In this document: positions 17,038 through 27,586 of the stretch, piece after piece
How the letters are laid out: each line of letters begins with the position of its first letter
How positions within the stretch are numbered: the stretch's first letter is position 1
NCBI RefSeq assembly: GCF_018596335.1
Contig: NZ_JAHEPS010000008.1
Location: forward strand, 1-64,000
Length of the DNA stretch: 64,000 bases
Direction: 5' to 3'
DNA from: Shewanella jiangmenensis
GTDB lineage: Bacteria > Pseudomonadota > Gammaproteobacteria > Enterobacterales > Shewanellaceae
Program-made: the position numbers and the translations under genes
The notes under the pieces: model-generated
What the model was told of the DNA's origin: nothing
Databases searched by the model: none
Seen by the model: the letters and a program-made list of their open reading frames with translations, nothing else

Positions 17038-18234
17038 TCAGCGGCTCCTCAGGGTCAGGGTGCTGGTCACAGCATCCTCGGCGTTGTTCATGGCGCCCGC
17101 GTCCACTTCAAAGTCTTTGGCGACCAGCTCTTTGAACTTTTCCACTTCGGCGTAGTTTTTGGCGGTGATCTGCATCCGGATTTCACTGCGGGCGCTGTCG
17201 AACCTGAGGCTATTGGGCTTAAGCTCGGGCACGGCGGCAAAGGATGTTTTCAGCGTTTGCAGCATCACAAAAAATTCGCTGCCGCTGCCACTGCCGGAGA
17301 GCTTTTTAAGCTCGCTGTCGAGCTGTGAGCGCAGGTTAACGATACGGCTGGCGCCCGGCACCACCTGGCGGTAAATCGCTTCACTTTGCGCCTTGAGCGC
17401 CTCGGCCTGACTGCCCACCTGATAGATGGTCAGCCCCTTGTTGACCAACGCCAGCAGCAGCGCGACGGCAACCACTATGGCGGCGCTCTTCCACTGCAAC
17501 AGGTGCTTACTGAGTTCGCGTCTGGGTTTGTATACCCCGGTGAGCAGGTTCATCGGCGCCTGCAACACCCCACGGGCGAGTACCAGCATGGGCAAATCCA
17601 GCGGCTGCTGTTTGACCTCGGCACCCGGGATACTCATCTCGTTGTAGCTGGCGATGGTTGGCGCGGCGCCCTTGCTGTCCAGCAGCATAGGCAGCGTCAC
17701 CGGCAGCCACTCGCTTGGCAGATTATGCCCCGTGCCCTTACCGGTACGCAGCAGCAGCTCGCCGCCCATCAGCATGGCGGCCCATTCACAGCTTTCCAGC
17801 GGCAGCGCCAAACAATCGGGCACCAGTTTGCGCGCCTTGAGTCCGGCCTGCTCCAGCCAGCCAAGCCAGGTTTGCATCTGCTCGTGGGCAACGGCAGCCA
17901 CGGGTAAGGCTTCACCGTCGCGATTGCCCACCACAAAGTGCATGTCGTCCACGTCCTGGGCGAGGTTTTCTTCCAGCATAAAGGGCAAAGCCTTGAGCGC
18001 CTGGCGCTGGCCTTTTTCCGGCAGCTGGATGGCGGTCAGGGCGAGACTTGATGCCGGCACCAGCACATCGACCGGCCGGTTGCCGGCGCGCTCGGTCAGG
18101 GAGGCAAGAGAGTCCGCCCCGGGCAGCTCCCCGGAGGCAATGATTTCCTGCTCCTGCTCTGACCAAATCAGCCAGGCACAGCTGTCCTGAGCCTTGGCGC
18201 CCAGTCGGATAAATAGCCGTTCACTCACTGTCAT
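17038..18234 (-). CDS. gspL: type II secretion system protein L
   Basis: A 398-aa bitopic protein. The first 240 residues are cytoplasmic with an actin-like fold that binds the N-domain of GspE. A membrane helix follows at about 249-267 (KSAAIVVAVALLLALV) and then a periplasmic ferredoxin-like domain. It anchors the ATPase to the inner platform. The start ATG follows the gspK stop after a 51-bp gap, the largest inside this operon's second half. Confidence 0.94.
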   Translation of the reverse strand: MTVSERLFIRLGAKAQDSCAWLIWSEQEQEIIASGELPGADSLASLTERAGNRPVDVLVPASSLALTAIQLPEKGQRQALKALPFMLEENLAQDVDDMHFVVGNRDGEALPVAAVAHEQMQTWLGWLEQAGLKARKLVPDCLALPLESCEWAAMLMGGELLLRTGKGTGHNLPSEWLPVTLPMLLDSKGAAPTIASYNEMSIPGAEVKQQPLDLPMLVLARGVLQAPMNLLTGVYKPRRELSKHLLQWKSAAIVVAVALLLALVNKGLTIYQVGSQAEALKAQSEAIYRQVVPGASRIVNLRSQLDSELKKLSGSGSGSEFFVMLQTLKTSFAAVPELKPNSLRFDSARSEIRMQITAKNYAEVEKFKELVAKDFEVDAGAMNNAEDAVTSTLTLRSR

Positions 18235-18285
18235 TCTCCGGCCCCCACTGTCGGGAGGCTGTATTGTTATTCTTGGTTTGCCACG

Positions 18286-19275
18286 CTACTGCTGGCCGCC
18301 GTATTGACGGGTCAGGGTGTCCATCTGATTGCCGCCGGTGCGCGCCAGCACACTGTCGAGCCGAAACACCCTGTCATCAAGCCGTGAAGCGGCTTCGAGC
18401 AAAAAGAACTTGCTGTCCAGCACTATGCTGGACTTCATCTTATCGTCGGCCTTGGCGCTGGTGAGCTGCCAAAATTCATCTATGTTATCAAACCCTTCTG
18501 ACGGCCTTTGATTGATGATGTTCTCGGCCTCACCCACACTTATCTGGCCATCGAGCATGCCCACCAGCAGCGCCGCCTGCTCGACCTTAAGGGTGTTGAT
18601 GTTCAAAAGCTGCCTGTCGTTGCCCGGGATGGCGCACACATAGGGCGACAACTTGCGATACACATCTTCGGTAAAGCCCATCACGGCCCTGAGTTCACTC
18701 TTATGGTTCATCAGGGTGTTAGCCGCCCGGTATGGCACAGGCCGCGCTTCGTATTCTGCATCTTCGGCGCCGTAGGGACTGGTGATGGTATCTTCATCCA
18801 GATAATCCTTGAGGGTATGGCTTAAGCGCTCGGCGCCAAAATCATCCATCCCCAACGCAACCAGCAAGGATTTGAACTGCCGTGCAGCCAGCGGCATCTT
18901 TGGCTGGCCGTTTTCCACATCCTTTGAGGCAACCGACAGCGCATTGAGATTGAAACAAGCGCGCATATCGCTGATTTTGCCAGCTATTTCGCCACCGTCT
19001 ACCGGAAACACCACGTTGGCGAGCGCCCAGTACTGCTGCAGATGCACCTTGCCGTCGCTGTCATCCAAATCCTGCTTGAGCACCTTGCGCGCCAGCTCCT
19101 CGGCTGAGAGCGCATACCAATAGCCCTGATCGTACTGGGCAAGGTTAAGGGTGCGGCGCATATCTATCTGATTTCTGGCGGTGACGTTGGTGGCTATCAC
19201 CGCCACTATGGCGATAATCAGCAGCACCACTATCAGGGCCACGCCCTTTTGCTTGCGTGAAGACACAGTGCTCAT
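18286..19275 (-). CDS. gspK: type II secretion minor pseudopilin K
   Basis: A 329-aa minor pseudopilin that caps the tip of the pseudopilus. The N-terminus has the prepilin leader ending in a glycine (KQKG) followed by the hydrophobic helix VALIVVLLIIAIVAVIATNV. GspK lacks the usual Glu at position 5 of the mature chain; here the mature start VALIV also has none, as expected. The large inserted alpha domain is shown by the length. The start overlaps the gspJ stop. Confidence 0.94.
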   Translation of the reverse strand: MSTVSSRKQKGVALIVVLLIIAIVAVIATNVTARNQIDMRRTLNLAQYDQGYWYALSAEELARKVLKQDLDDSDGKVHLQQYWALANVVFPVDGGEIAGKISDMRACFNLNALSVASKDVENGQPKMPLAARQFKSLLVALGMDDFGAERLSHTLKDYLDEDTITSPYGAEDAEYEARPVPYRAANTLMNHKSELRAVMGFTEDVYRKLSPYVCAIPGNDRQLLNINTLKVEQAALLVGMLDGQISVGEAENIINQRPSEGFDNIDEFWQLTSAKADDKMKSSIVLDSKFFLLEAASRLDDRVFRLDSVLARTGGNQMDTLTRQYGGQQ

Positions 19276-20066
19276 CGGCCGTTCCTCTCATCCGCTTCGG
19301 GGTCGGGCTCGTCCGGATTGATATCGCCGCCATTGTCCGGATCGCGGTTCGGGTCATTGGGATTGCCCGGCTCATCCTTGCCCGAACCATCACCCGAGCC
19401 ATCGTCTTTACCGGATTCATCATCGGACGACTTGGCCGCCGCGCCTTTAGGCAGCAAAAACTTGCGCTGAATTTTGCCAAAGCCTTCAAGCTCAATTTCC
19501 ATCGCAATCGCCGAGGGCAAGGCGGTGGCTTCGATTTTCTTCTCCCACTTGTCGCCCACATAAAAGGCGTACTCGACTGCAAGCACCTTGTCGAACAGCA
19601 CATCCTTTATCGGCTCGGCGCCAAACTCAGGCTCAGGATAGGGATAATACCAACGCTCCAGTTTGCCTTCCTGCACCACATAGGCGACAGATTGCACACT
19701 GCCGCGGGGCAACTTGCCGTCGGGATTGAGCCAGCCGATGCGGTAAAACACCAGCGCCTCACTTTCACTGTCGAGTATGTCAGCACCGGTCTGCAGCACG
19801 GTAGTACCCCGGCCGCCCTCAAGCAGGCGCGGCGTGCGCGCCACCATCTGACCAAGGTCGCGCTCAATGGCGCCAAAGCCCTGCTGCAGGTAGCGCAGGC
19901 GATTACTGAAATCCTTGGTCACTTCATCGTTTTTCAGCACAGTGCCAAGCACAGTGTTTGCCGCCAGCCCCAAGAGCGCGAAAATCGCGATGGCGAGCAG
20001 CATTTCTATCAGGGTAAACCCCCTGATTGCGCCCCGGCCGGCAGCGTTAATCTTTCTTGAAGACAT
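19272..20066 (-). CDS. gspJ: type II secretion minor pseudopilin J, with acidic tail
   Basis: A 264-aa minor pseudopilin with the cleavage motif G-FTLIEMLLAIAIFALLGL (about residues 14-33). With GspI and GspK it forms the tip complex of the pseudopilus. The last 52 residues or so are low complexity and very acidic, made of Asp, Gly, Pro, Asn, Ser and Glu. Typical GspJ proteins are about 195-220 aa and end before this point, so the tail is an addition. It overlaps gspI by 20 bp and gspK by 4 bp. Confidence 0.94.
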   Translation of the reverse strand: MSSRKINAAGRGAIRGFTLIEMLLAIAIFALLGLAANTVLGTVLKNDEVTKDFSNRLRYLQQGFGAIERDLGQMVARTPRLLEGGRGTTVLQTGADILDSESEALVFYRIGWLNPDGKLPRGSVQSVAYVVQEGKLERWYYPYPEPEFGAEPIKDVLFDKVLAVEYAFYVGDKWEKKIEATALPSAIAMEIELEGFGKIQRKFLLPKGAAAKSSDDESGKDDGSGDGSGKDEPGNPNDPNRDPDNGGDINPDEPDPEADERNGR

Positions 20067-20445
20067 AGCTGTTTACCTCGGCGAGGGTGCGGGAATATTT
20101 GTCATCGTCGCTGATCTTGATACGGATCAGGCGGAAATTATCGTCGGTGGTTTTAATCACCTCTTTGCGCCAGTACCAAGTGCGGCCGGCAAGCTCGGTT
20201 TCACCGTCTTTTTTGCCAAGCTCGGGAAAGCCGGTTTCAAGCCTGGCGTCCACCATCTGGTTATCCGCGACCCACTGGGCGAGGGTGCGCTCTTCGAGAA
20301 TGGGCAGATTGGCCATCATCTCGCTCATGCTCTTGGTGAGCGATATGGCGGCAATGGCAAAAATCACCAGCGCCATCATCACTTCGAGCAAGGTCATACC
20401 GCGCTCGCGGCGCACCGGTAATTGGCTCTGAGGGCTAGTCTTCAT
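20047..20445 (-). CDS. gspI: type II secretion minor pseudopilin I
   Basis: A 132-aa minor pseudopilin. The leader is MKTSPQSQLPVRRERG and the mature helix starts MTLLEVMMALVIFAIAAISL, with Glu at position 5. GspI forms a dimer with GspJ at the pseudopilus tip. I place the start at ATG 20443-20445, which overlaps the end of gspH by 11 bp; an upstream in-frame codon at 20478 would add 11 residues within gspH. Confidence 0.93.
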   Translation of the reverse strand: MKTSPQSQLPVRRERGMTLLEVMMALVIFAIAAISLTKSMSEMMANLPILEERTLAQWVADNQMVDARLETGFPELGKKDGETELAGRTWYWRKEVIKTTDDNFRLIRIKISDDDKYSRTLAEVNSYVFKKD

Positions 20446-20998
20446 CTGCCCTCCCAAGCCGCACCCGGCCAATGGCATCGCCGCTAACCAGCACAGCCAC
20501 TTCGGCGCCCTGCTCTTCGCGGCCGATAAAATTCAGCTCAAAGGCGGTCATTTCGCCGCTGGGGAACACCAAAATCTGCGGCTCGGGATTCTTGGCCTTC
20601 TCTTCGGCGCTGGGCTCGTCGATAAAGGGCTCTTCGAACCAGGACTGCTCATCTTCTTCCTGATCCAGCGGCAAGCCTTCGACTATCAGGTTCAAACTGA
20701 CGCCGGGCTCCATTTGCCGCTCGGCCAGCAGTCTGTCCTGCTCAAGTTTGTGCCACTTGCCTTCTTTAAAAATAACGTACTGAAAGCGGTCTTCTTCAAC
20801 CACCACACCAAGAAACTGGCCGCTGAGCACTGCTTCGTCGCGCACCAGATCGGTAGCAGCAACAAACTGGCTGGCGGCCTTGTCGAGCGCAGGTTTTATC
20901 CCATTGGACGGCATACTCAGGGTAACCGCAGCCGCAGCGATGCCCATCAGCAGCACCACCAGCAGCACTTCAATAAGGGTAAAACCTGATTGCTTCAC
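20435..20998 (-). CDS. gspH: type II secretion minor pseudopilin H
   Basis: A 187-aa minor pseudopilin. The short leader MKQSG precedes FTLIEVLLVVLLMGIAAAAVTL, with Glu at position 5 of the mature chain. GspH joins the tip complex to the GspG shaft. The start is GTG (20996-20998), nine bases after the gspG stop. A central acidic stretch (DQEEDEQSWFEEPFIDEPSAEE in parts) is a variable loop of this family. Confidence 0.92.
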   Translation of the reverse strand: MKQSGFTLIEVLLVVLLMGIAAAAVTLSMPSNGIKPALDKAASQFVAATDLVRDEAVLSGQFLGVVVEEDRFQYVIFKEGKWHKLEQDRLLAERQMEPGVSLNLIVEGLPLDQEEDEQSWFEEPFIDEPSAEEKAKNPEPQILVFPSGEMTAFELNFIGREEQGAEVAVLVSGDAIGRVRLGRADED

Positions 20999-21007
20999 GT
21001 TGCTCGC

Positions 21008-21442
21008 TTATTGGTAGTTTTGCAGGTTCCAGTTACCGATATCATCTTCGGTGCCTGGCTGCATGTCGGGGCCGGCGCTGAAGATATCAACCTTGCCGTT
21101 TTCACCTGGGCTCAGCAGCAGGTAATCGTTGCGCCATGGATCCTGTGGCAGACGCTTGATATAGCCGCCATCGCGGTAGTTGCGCGGCTCAGGAGAGATG
21201 GTCGGCTTTTGCACCAGCGAATCCAGGCCCTGCTCTGTGGTCGGGTACACGCTGTTATCCAGCTTGTACATGTCCAGCGCGTTTTCCAGGGACACTATGT
21301 CCGCCACGGCTTTTTTGATATCGGCGGATTCTTTGTTGCCCAGCACGTTTGGCAGCACCATGGCCGCCAGCAGGCCGAGGATCACAATCACCACCATGAT
21401 TTCCAGCAGGGTAAAACCGCGCTGTTGTCTACGCTTTTGCAT
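21008..21442 (-). CDS. gspG: type II secretion major pseudopilin G
   Basis: A 144-aa major pseudopilin that builds the shaft of the periplasmic pseudopilus. The leader MQKRRQQRG precedes FTLLEIMVVIVILGLLAAMVLP, with Glu at position 5. The C-terminal part contains the calcium-site region DPWRNDYLLLSPGENGKVDIFS and the usual GTEDDIGNW ending. It is the best conserved pseudopilin and fits the family length. Confidence 0.97.
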   Translation of the reverse strand: MQKRRQQRGFTLLEIMVVIVILGLLAAMVLPNVLGNKESADIKKAVADIVSLENALDMYKLDNSVYPTTEQGLDSLVQKPTISPEPRNYRDGGYIKRLPQDPWRNDYLLLSPGENGKVDIFSAGPDMQPGTEDDIGNWNLQNYQ

Positions 21443-21476
21443 TAGCCTATCTCCTTAAAAAAACGGCGTTGACGGC

Positions 21477-22700
21477 TTAACCGCCAATCAAATTATTCAT
21501 TTCCAAAATCGGCTGCAGGATGGAGAGTACGATAAACATCACCACCGCCGCCATGCTGATCACCAGCGCCGGCTGAAATACCCCCAGCGCCAGATTGACG
21601 TTGGCTTCAAATTCCCGGTCCTGGTTATCGGCCGCCCGCTCGAGCATCTGTTCAAGCTGGCCACTCTTTTCGCCGGAGGCAATCATATACAGCATCATCG
21701 GCGGAAACAGCTTGGTGTTGGTCAGTGCAGTGCCAAGGCTGGTACCTTCACGCACCCGCGCCGTGGCTTCTTCGACCGCTTCGCGTACCCGTAAGTTCTG
21801 CATTACTTCACCGGCAATGCGCATGCCATCGAGCAGCGGCACCGAGCTTGCGCTCAAAATACTTAAAGTGCGGGCAAAACGGGCGGTATTGATACTGCGG
21901 CTCACCCGGCCAACCACCGGCAGGCGCAGCAAAAACTCATGGTACTTCATCCTGAACTGCTGATTGCCAAGCATGCGGTTAAACAGCACAAAGGCCGCCA
22001 GCAGCAGCACCACAATGGCAATACCATAGTCCTGCACAAAGGAAGAAGACGCCATCAAAAACTGAGTGGTCGCCGGCAGCTCCTGCCCCAGATGCTCAAA
22101 CTGAGTCACCACCTTGGGCACCACGGCGGCGAGCAGCACCGCCACCACGCCAATGGCGACCAGAGTCAGCATCACAGGGTAAATCATCGCCTGGGTGAGC
22201 TTGGATTTAAGCTGCTGGCGCCGCTCGGTGTAGTCGGCCAGACGATTGAGCACCACATCGAGGTGACCGGACTTTTCGCCTGAGGCCACCATGGAGCGGT
22301 ACAAATCATCAAACACATGGGGAAATTCAGCCATGGAGTCGGCCAGCGAATAGCCTTCAACCACCCGCGAGCGCACCGCCATGATCATCGATGCCAGCCT
22401 GTCCTTTTCACACTGCTGGCCTACGGCCTTGAGGGCTTCTTCCACCGGCAGGCCAGAGGCAACCAAGGTAGAAATCTGGCGGGTGATAAGCGCAAGCTCA
22501 GCCACCGACACCCGGCTGCGCAGCAGGCTGAAGCCCGCGCCCTTGGCCTTGGTTTCCTTTTCGACCACGGGCTCGATTTCAAGCGGCATCAAACGCATAT
22601 CCCGCAACTGGCTGCGGGCATGACGGGCGCTGTCGGCTTCGACGACACCCTTTTGCTGTTTGCCCTGACTGTCGAGCGCCTTGTATTCAAACGCCGGCAT
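21477..22700 (-). CDS. gspF: type II secretion inner membrane protein F
   Basis: A 407-aa polytopic inner membrane protein, the platform around which the pseudopilus is assembled. Two copies of the GspF domain are visible, each with the SGLPVEEAL / SSVPLLDGM type of segment. Three membrane helices lie at about 170-195, 220-240 and 378-400. It starts 3 bases after the gspE stop. Confidence 0.96.
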   Translation of the reverse strand: MPAFEYKALDSQGKQQKGVVEADSARHARSQLRDMRLMPLEIEPVVEKETKAKGAGFSLLRSRVSVAELALITRQISTLVASGLPVEEALKAVGQQCEKDRLASMIMAVRSRVVEGYSLADSMAEFPHVFDDLYRSMVASGEKSGHLDVVLNRLADYTERRQQLKSKLTQAMIYPVMLTLVAIGVVAVLLAAVVPKVVTQFEHLGQELPATTQFLMASSSFVQDYGIAIVVLLLAAFVLFNRMLGNQQFRMKYHEFLLRLPVVGRVSRSINTARFARTLSILSASSVPLLDGMRIAGEVMQNLRVREAVEEATARVREGTSLGTALTNTKLFPPMMLYMIASGEKSGQLEQMLERAADNQDREFEANVNLALGVFQPALVISMAAVVMFIVLSILQPILEMNNLIGG

Positions 22701-22703
22701 ACC

Positions 22704-24263
22704 TTACTCCTCGCGGGTGACCCGCAATACTTCTTCGAGGGTGGTAATGCCCGCCAGCACTTTTTGCATGCCATCGTGGCGAATGCTGGGTACCGATTGA
22801 CGAATGTATTTTTCGATGGCGAGTTCACCACGGCCGCCGTGGATAAGCTCACGCACATTGTCATCCACCAGCAACAGCTCATGGATGCCGGTACGGCCGC
22901 GATAACCGTTGTGACCACAGGCCTTACAGCCGGTGGCGCGGTAAATGGTCACTTCACCCGTTACCCCGAGCAGTTCGCGCTCGCGCTCATCGGCGCTGTG
23001 GGGCTCTTTACACACTGGGCACAGGGTACGCACCAAGCGCTGGGCCAATACGCCGAGCAAACTGGAAGACACCAGGAAGGGTTCTACCCCCATGTCCTGC
23101 AAACGGGTAATAGCGCCGGAGGCGGTGTTGGTGTGCAGGGTCGAAATCACCAGGTGACCGGTGAGCGAGGCCTGCACCGCAATCTGGGCGGTTTCGAGGT
23201 CACGGATTTCACCGATCATCACCACGTCCGGGTCCTGACGCAAAATGGCGCGCAGGCCGCGGGCGAAAGTCATGTCGACCTTGGTGTTCACCTGGGTCTG
23301 GCCGATACCTTCAAGCTCGTATTCGATGGGGTCTTCCACCGTGAGGATGTTGGTATCGCGGGAGTTGATTTCGGTCAGGCCCGCATACAGGGTGGTACTC
23401 TTACCCGAGCCAGTGGGGCCGGTAACCAGCAAAATGCCGTGGGGCTTACGGATAAGCTCGTCGAATTCTTTGCGGATTGACTCGGTCATGCCGAGCTGCT
23501 TGAGATTGAGGTTGCCGGTGTTTTTGTCGAGCAGACGCAGCACCACCCGCTCACCGTGGCTCGATGGCATGGTCGATACCCGCACATCTACGGCGCGGCC
23601 ACCGATACGCAGCGAAATACGGCCATCCTGCGGCACCCGCTTTTCGGCGATATCGAGTCTGGCCATTACCTTGATACGGCTGACCAGCAAAGATGAGAGC
23701 TTGCGGTTGGGCTTGAGCACTTCTTTGAGCACACCATCGACCCGAAAACGCACTACCAGCTGCTTTTCGTAGGTTTCGATGTGGATATCCGAAGCCTCTT
23801 CTTTGATGGCCTCAGACAGGAGCGCGTTAATCAGCCGGATAATAGGCGCATCGTCATCGCCCTCGAGCAAGTCTTCGGTTTGCGGCAGCTCTTCGGCAAG
23901 CGTGAACAGGTCCATCTCGTTGCCTATGTCTTCCATCAACTGCTGCGCTTCAGACGAATTGGCCTGATAAGCCTGGGTCAGCTTGGCCTCAAAGGCGCCG
24001 GGCTCAAGCCGGGTGAGTGCCATGGCGTCACCGGCATAGCGACGCACTTCCAGCAGCGCCGACAGCGGCGTCTTGTCGGTGTAGTAGAGCCCAAGCTTGC
24101 CAGCGTCGTCCTTGGCCAGCACCAGACCGAAACGGTGGGCAAAGGCAAAGGGCAGACGCTCGCGGCTGTTTGAGTGATACGCCTCGTCCGCCTGGGACTC
24201 AACCTCCACACCCAGCTCGCCGGACAGGCTCTCGAGGGCCGAGCCCTGATTGATATCAGTCAT
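22704..24263 (-). CDS. gspE: type II secretion ATPase E
   Basis: A 519-aa cytoplasmic secretion ATPase that drives pseudopilus assembly. It has the N-domain that binds GspL, the Walker A motif GPTGSGKST, the Asp box, the Walker B region and a tetracysteine zinc site (CPVCKEP, then [19 protein letters not shown]). The likely start is ATG 24261-24263 after GGGCGGG; a GTG five codons earlier overlaps the gspD stop as GTGA and is an equally open choice. The length is typical. Confidence 0.96.
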   Translation of the reverse strand: MTDINQGSALESLSGELGVEVESQADEAYHSNSRERLPFAFAHRFGLVLAKDDAGKLGLYYTDKTPLSALLEVRRYAGDAMALTRLEPGAFEAKLTQAYQANSSEAQQLMEDIGNEMDLFTLAEELPQTEDLLEGDDDAPIIRLINALLSEAIKEEASDIHIETYEKQLVVRFRVDGVLKEVLKPNRKLSSLLVSRIKVMARLDIAEKRVPQDGRISLRIGGRAVDVRVSTMPSSHGERVVLRLLDKNTGNLNLKQLGMTESIRKEFDELIRKPHGILLVTGPTGSGKSTTLYAGLTEINSRDTNILTVEDPIEYELEGIGQTQVNTKVDMTFARGLRAILRQDPDVVMIGEIRDLETAQIAVQASLTGHLVISTLHTNTASGAITRLQDMGVEPFLVSSSLLGVLAQRLVRTLCPVCKEPHSADERERELLGVTGEVTIYRATGCKACGHNGYRGRTGIHELLLVDDNVRELIHGGRGELAIEKYIRQSVPSIRHDGMQKVLAGITTLEEVLRVTREE

Positions 24264-24274
24264 AAACCCGCCCG

Positions 24275-26380
24275 TCACTTGTTCTCATTGATGTAATTCA
24301 GTGCGGCGTCCTTTTCACGCATGTCGGTATCCAGCCCCTTGCCTTCCTTGTAGCGCTCGAGCACGTCGTTCACTTCCGGTGGCAGATAGTTGGACTGGTC
24401 CCATTCTTCCAGCACAGGTACATCGGTATTGGGCATCAGGTTAACGCCACGCTCACTCTGCTCAAGCTGCAGGGCGCGGAAGTAGTTGTATTTGCGACCG
24501 GCTATGCCTTCCATGGTGATGCCGTCACGGATGATGGTGGGTTTGATAAACACCATCAGGTTTTTCTTTTTCTTGCCGCTGGACGACGATTTGAACAGGT
24601 GGCCAAGAAGCGGAATATCACCAAGGATTGGCACCTTCTGCACGCTTTCCTGCACTTCTTCATTGATAAGACCGCCGAGCACCACGATTTGGCCCGAGTC
24701 GGCCATCACTGTGGTGGTCAGACGGCGGGTGGCAAAGGTCACGTCGACGCCGGTTTTACCATTGATACCGGACACTTCCTGCTCGATGGCGAGCTTAACC
24801 GCGTTACCTTCGTTGATTTGTGGCGTGACTTTAAGCTTCACACCCACTTCTTTACGCTCAACGGTCTGGAACGGGTTGGAGTTACCGTTGCTGGAGTTTT
24901 GTGAGCCGGTAAGCACTGGCACTTCGTCACCGACGATAAACGAGGCTTCCTGGTTATCCAGGGTGGTAATAGATGGGGTTGCCAGCACGTTGGAGTTGGT
25001 ATCAGACGACACTGCCTGAATAAGCGCGCCAAAGTCACCCATGGCCACGCCCCACGCCATGCCGTTTACCTTGCCAAGCGCCTGGGCCAGCAGAGTAATG
25101 TCGCCGCGTTTTTCAGGGTTCTTCGAGACGATAGGATTGCCGTTACCATCAATGGTGGTCACTTCCGAGGCTTCTTCGCCACGGGCCTGCCAGATACCGG
25201 CGCCAATTTCGCCTATGGTGGGGCCAAGGTTATTGAACTGAGTGCCGCCACCGGCTTCGGTGGCCCACTGCACGCCAAAGCCCACGTCATCGCCTTCGGC
25301 AACTTCGACGATAATGGCTTCCACCAGTACCTGAGCGCGGCGGATATCGAGCTGGTTGATCACGCTCTCGAGGGTGCGCATCTGATCCGGCTCGGCGCTG
25401 ATAACCAGCGCGTTGGTATCAGGGTGCGCCATGATGTTAATCGTGCTGCGACGCTTGTCAGGGCTTGGCTGAGCGCCCTCTTTTTGCTCTTCAAGCTTCT
25501 GGGCAAAACCGGTCAGCACTTCCACCAAATCTTCGGCCTTGGCGTAGCGCAGGTAACGTACCTTGGTGTTGCCGGTACTCGCCTGCTCGGCATCAAGGCG
25601 CTTAACCAGTTCTTTTACCCGCTGACGGCTCTTTTCATCGCCGCTGATGACCACGGCGTTGATACGCTCGTCGGCCACTACCTTGGGCGCCTGACCGGGC
25701 AGCTGTGCCTGGTTGGCGGAGGCGCGATAAAGGGTATCGATAATCCGCACCATTTCAGAGGCGGATGCATGATTGAGCGGTACAACCAAGACTTCGGTAT
25801 CGCCCTGCTTGTCGACCTTCTTGACGATATCCACCAGCTTATTAACCACAGCGGCGGTACCGGTCAGCATCAGCACGTTGGACGGATCGTAGTTAACCAC
25901 GTTGCCGCCACCGGCGTTGTCGTTAAGCTGACGCAGCAGCGGCGCAAGCTGCTTGGCCTCGGAGTTGTACAGCGGCACGATACGGGTCACCAGCTCGTCA
26001 CCGACGCCGGGGGCTTTATCATCGGCCACGCGAATATTGGCGGTCTTGGCGTCTTTGCTCTTAATCACCTTGAGCACGCCGTTTTCCATCTCCACCACGG
26101 CATAGCCGTACACCTGCAACACGTTCAGGAAAAACTGAAAATATTGCTGCTCGTTGAGATTGTCGTAGCTGCGAACGTTGATTTTGCCGCGAATGGTCGG
26201 GTCAACGATGATGGTCTTGTTCAGACGCTTGCCGACTGTATTGATAAATTCCTGAATTTCGGCGTTTTTAAAGCTGGGTGCCAGCTGCTCTTCGGCGGCG
26301 TTGACCACAGCAGGGGCGAGCATCACAGTCCCGGCCATCATGGCGGCGATCAGTTTGCGTCGGAATCCTTGGTTATTCAT
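24275..26380 (-). CDS. gspD: type II secretion outer membrane secretin D
   Basis: A 701-aa secretin forming the outer membrane gate. A Sec signal peptide ends at about VVNA-A (residue 28). Four N-domains (N0-N3) follow, then the secretin domain with VPVLTGSQ and the conserved [29 protein letters not shown] region, split here across about residues 575-605. The C-terminal stretch after 640 could be the S-domain that binds a pilotin, though no pilotin gene is in the window. Confidence 0.96.
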   Translation of the reverse strand: MNNQGFRRKLIAAMMAGTVMLAPAVVNAAEEQLAPSFKNAEIQEFINTVGKRLNKTIIVDPTIRGKINVRSYDNLNEQQYFQFFLNVLQVYGYAVVEMENGVLKVIKSKDAKTANIRVADDKAPGVGDELVTRIVPLYNSEAKQLAPLLRQLNDNAGGGNVVNYDPSNVLMLTGTAAVVNKLVDIVKKVDKQGDTEVLVVPLNHASASEMVRIIDTLYRASANQAQLPGQAPKVVADERINAVVISGDEKSRQRVKELVKRLDAEQASTGNTKVRYLRYAKAEDLVEVLTGFAQKLEEQKEGAQPSPDKRRSTINIMAHPDTNALVISAEPDQMRTLESVINQLDIRRAQVLVEAIIVEVAEGDDVGFGVQWATEAGGGTQFNNLGPTIGEIGAGIWQARGEEASEVTTIDGNGNPIVSKNPEKRGDITLLAQALGKVNGMAWGVAMGDFGALIQAVSSDTNSNVLATPSITTLDNQEASFIVGDEVPVLTGSQNSSNGNSNPFQTVERKEVGVKLKVTPQINEGNAVKLAIEQEVSGINGKTGVDVTFATRRLTTTVMADSGQIVVLGGLINEEVQESVQKVPILGDIPLLGHLFKSSSSGKKKKNLMVFIKPTIIRDGITMEGIAGRKYNYFRALQLEQSERGVNLMPNTDVPVLEEWDQSNYLPPEVNDVLERYKEGKGLDTDMREKDAALNYINENK

Positions 26381-26406
26381 TTAATTATCTTCCCCTAAAA
26401 CGTCGC

Positions 26407-27312
26407 TTATTGAGGCAAACTGAACATGATTTCTATCAATTGTCCTTCCCGCTCCACCATCACAGAGATTTCGGTGAGCTCGGACAACTGCCCCATCAAC
26501 TCCAGCGCCTGGGTGCTGACGGTCAAGTCGTAGCCATTAATGGATTTGGCCAAATCGCCGGCCTGCAGGCCAGCTTGACGAAACAGTGCCGGGTCTTTAC
26601 CCGGATGCAGCCGGTAGCCCGACAGGCCTTCGCCGTCGGTGACCGGGGTAATCGAAATGTAATCGGTGAGCTTACTCGGATCTGCCAGCAATTCATCACG
26701 GGACGATGACAGCTCAGCGCCCACATCTTTGCTGCGCATATCGATGCGTTTTACATCGTCGCTGTCACGCCGTGGCGGCGCGGCCACCGCCGGTGTGGTG
26801 GTGTAAGGCAAGCCGTCGAGCATCAGGGTTTCGTAGCGGCCGGCGTTGGTGATAATCACCCGGTCGGCATACACCTCTTTGAGGGAGGCAGAGGTACCTT
26901 TGATTTTCTCGCCAAGCTCATAGGTTTCCTGACTGCCGGACGATTCGATAATGGCCAGGCCCTTTTGCTCGGCACTGGAGGCGACTATGCCGGTCAGCAC
27001 AATCGAGAGAGAGGTCTTGGGCGCATCGGTGATAACTTCCTGCACCGGCTGCTCTTTTGGCTTGTTGCCATCGGATTTACCGAACAGCGACAGCGAGGTC
27101 AGCCCGGCCAAATCGACACCGGCACTGGCGCTGCCGGCGGCCACAGGCGCTGGCTGCCAGAGTACTGTACTGGTCTGGGTCGGGACCAGACTCCAGCTTA
27201 TCTTGGCGGCCAAATAACAACACACCACAAAGCCCAGCCAAAACACAATCCGGCTCAGTGGTTTATGCGGTATGCTTCCTGCCCGTGCAATTACTTTATC
27301 CAATAAATCCAT
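26407..27312 (-). CDS. gspC: type II secretion protein C
   Basis: A 301-aa bitopic inner membrane protein. One helix lies at about residues 22-40, the HR domain at about 100-180 and a PDZ domain at about 205-300 (FRQAGLQAGDLAKSINGYDL). It links the inner platform to the secretin and helps choose substrates. It is the first gene of the gsp operon, 26 bp before gspD, so the operon promoter should lie in the 274-bp gap up to hslR. Confidence 0.95.
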   Translation of the reverse strand: MDLLDKVIARAGSIPHKPLSRIVFWLGFVVCCYLAAKISWSLVPTQTSTVLWQPAPVAAGSASAGVDLAGLTSLSLFGKSDGNKPKEQPVQEVITDAPKTSLSIVLTGIVASSAEQKGLAIIESSGSQETYELGEKIKGTSASLKEVYADRVIITNAGRYETLMLDGLPYTTTPAVAAPPRRDSDDVKRIDMRSKDVGAELSSSRDELLADPSKLTDYISITPVTDGEGLSGYRLHPGKDPALFRQAGLQAGDLAKSINGYDLTVSTQALELMGQLSELTEISVMVEREGQLIEIMFSLPQ

Positions 27313-27586
27313 AAATTCCGGACCCTCTTAACAGGTCTCTGTTCTGATTAGACTATTTTAGAAAAACCTGCATCATGCTAACTCAGGGATAACAAGGCAA
27401 CAAGCCCATAACAGCGCAGGCTGTGGCGATTTTTCGCCATTTATGCTAACTTTGCGCGCCCTAAAAGGGTGTGAGGCAAGCCGCTAATTCGGTTTTTGTA
27501 CTGTCGGTTTTATACCATGGTATTTCCGGCTTGTGATCCCGCCCCAGATGTAGCAAATCGTTGCATGTTGCCTGTGTGGAGCACCC
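27313..27586. promoter_or_regulatory. divergent promoter region of gsp operon and hslR
   Basis: This 274-bp gap separates gspC (minus) from hslR (plus) and must contain both promoters. A small hairpin TGGCGA-TTTT-TCGCCA lies at 27424-27439. AT-rich sequence at about 27340-27370 could hold the gsp promoter. No strong consensus box was found. Confidence 0.5.

Noticed and set aside
19257-20060. Long plus-strand frame opposite gspJ
   Set aside because: It is fully antisense to a certain pseudopilin gene, and GC-rich coding DNA often leaves the opposite strand open.
22317-23480. A 387-codon plus-strand frame opposite gspF and gspE
   Set aside because: Both genes beneath it are certain from motifs. 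The shadow has low-complexity His, Gln and Gly composition without domains.
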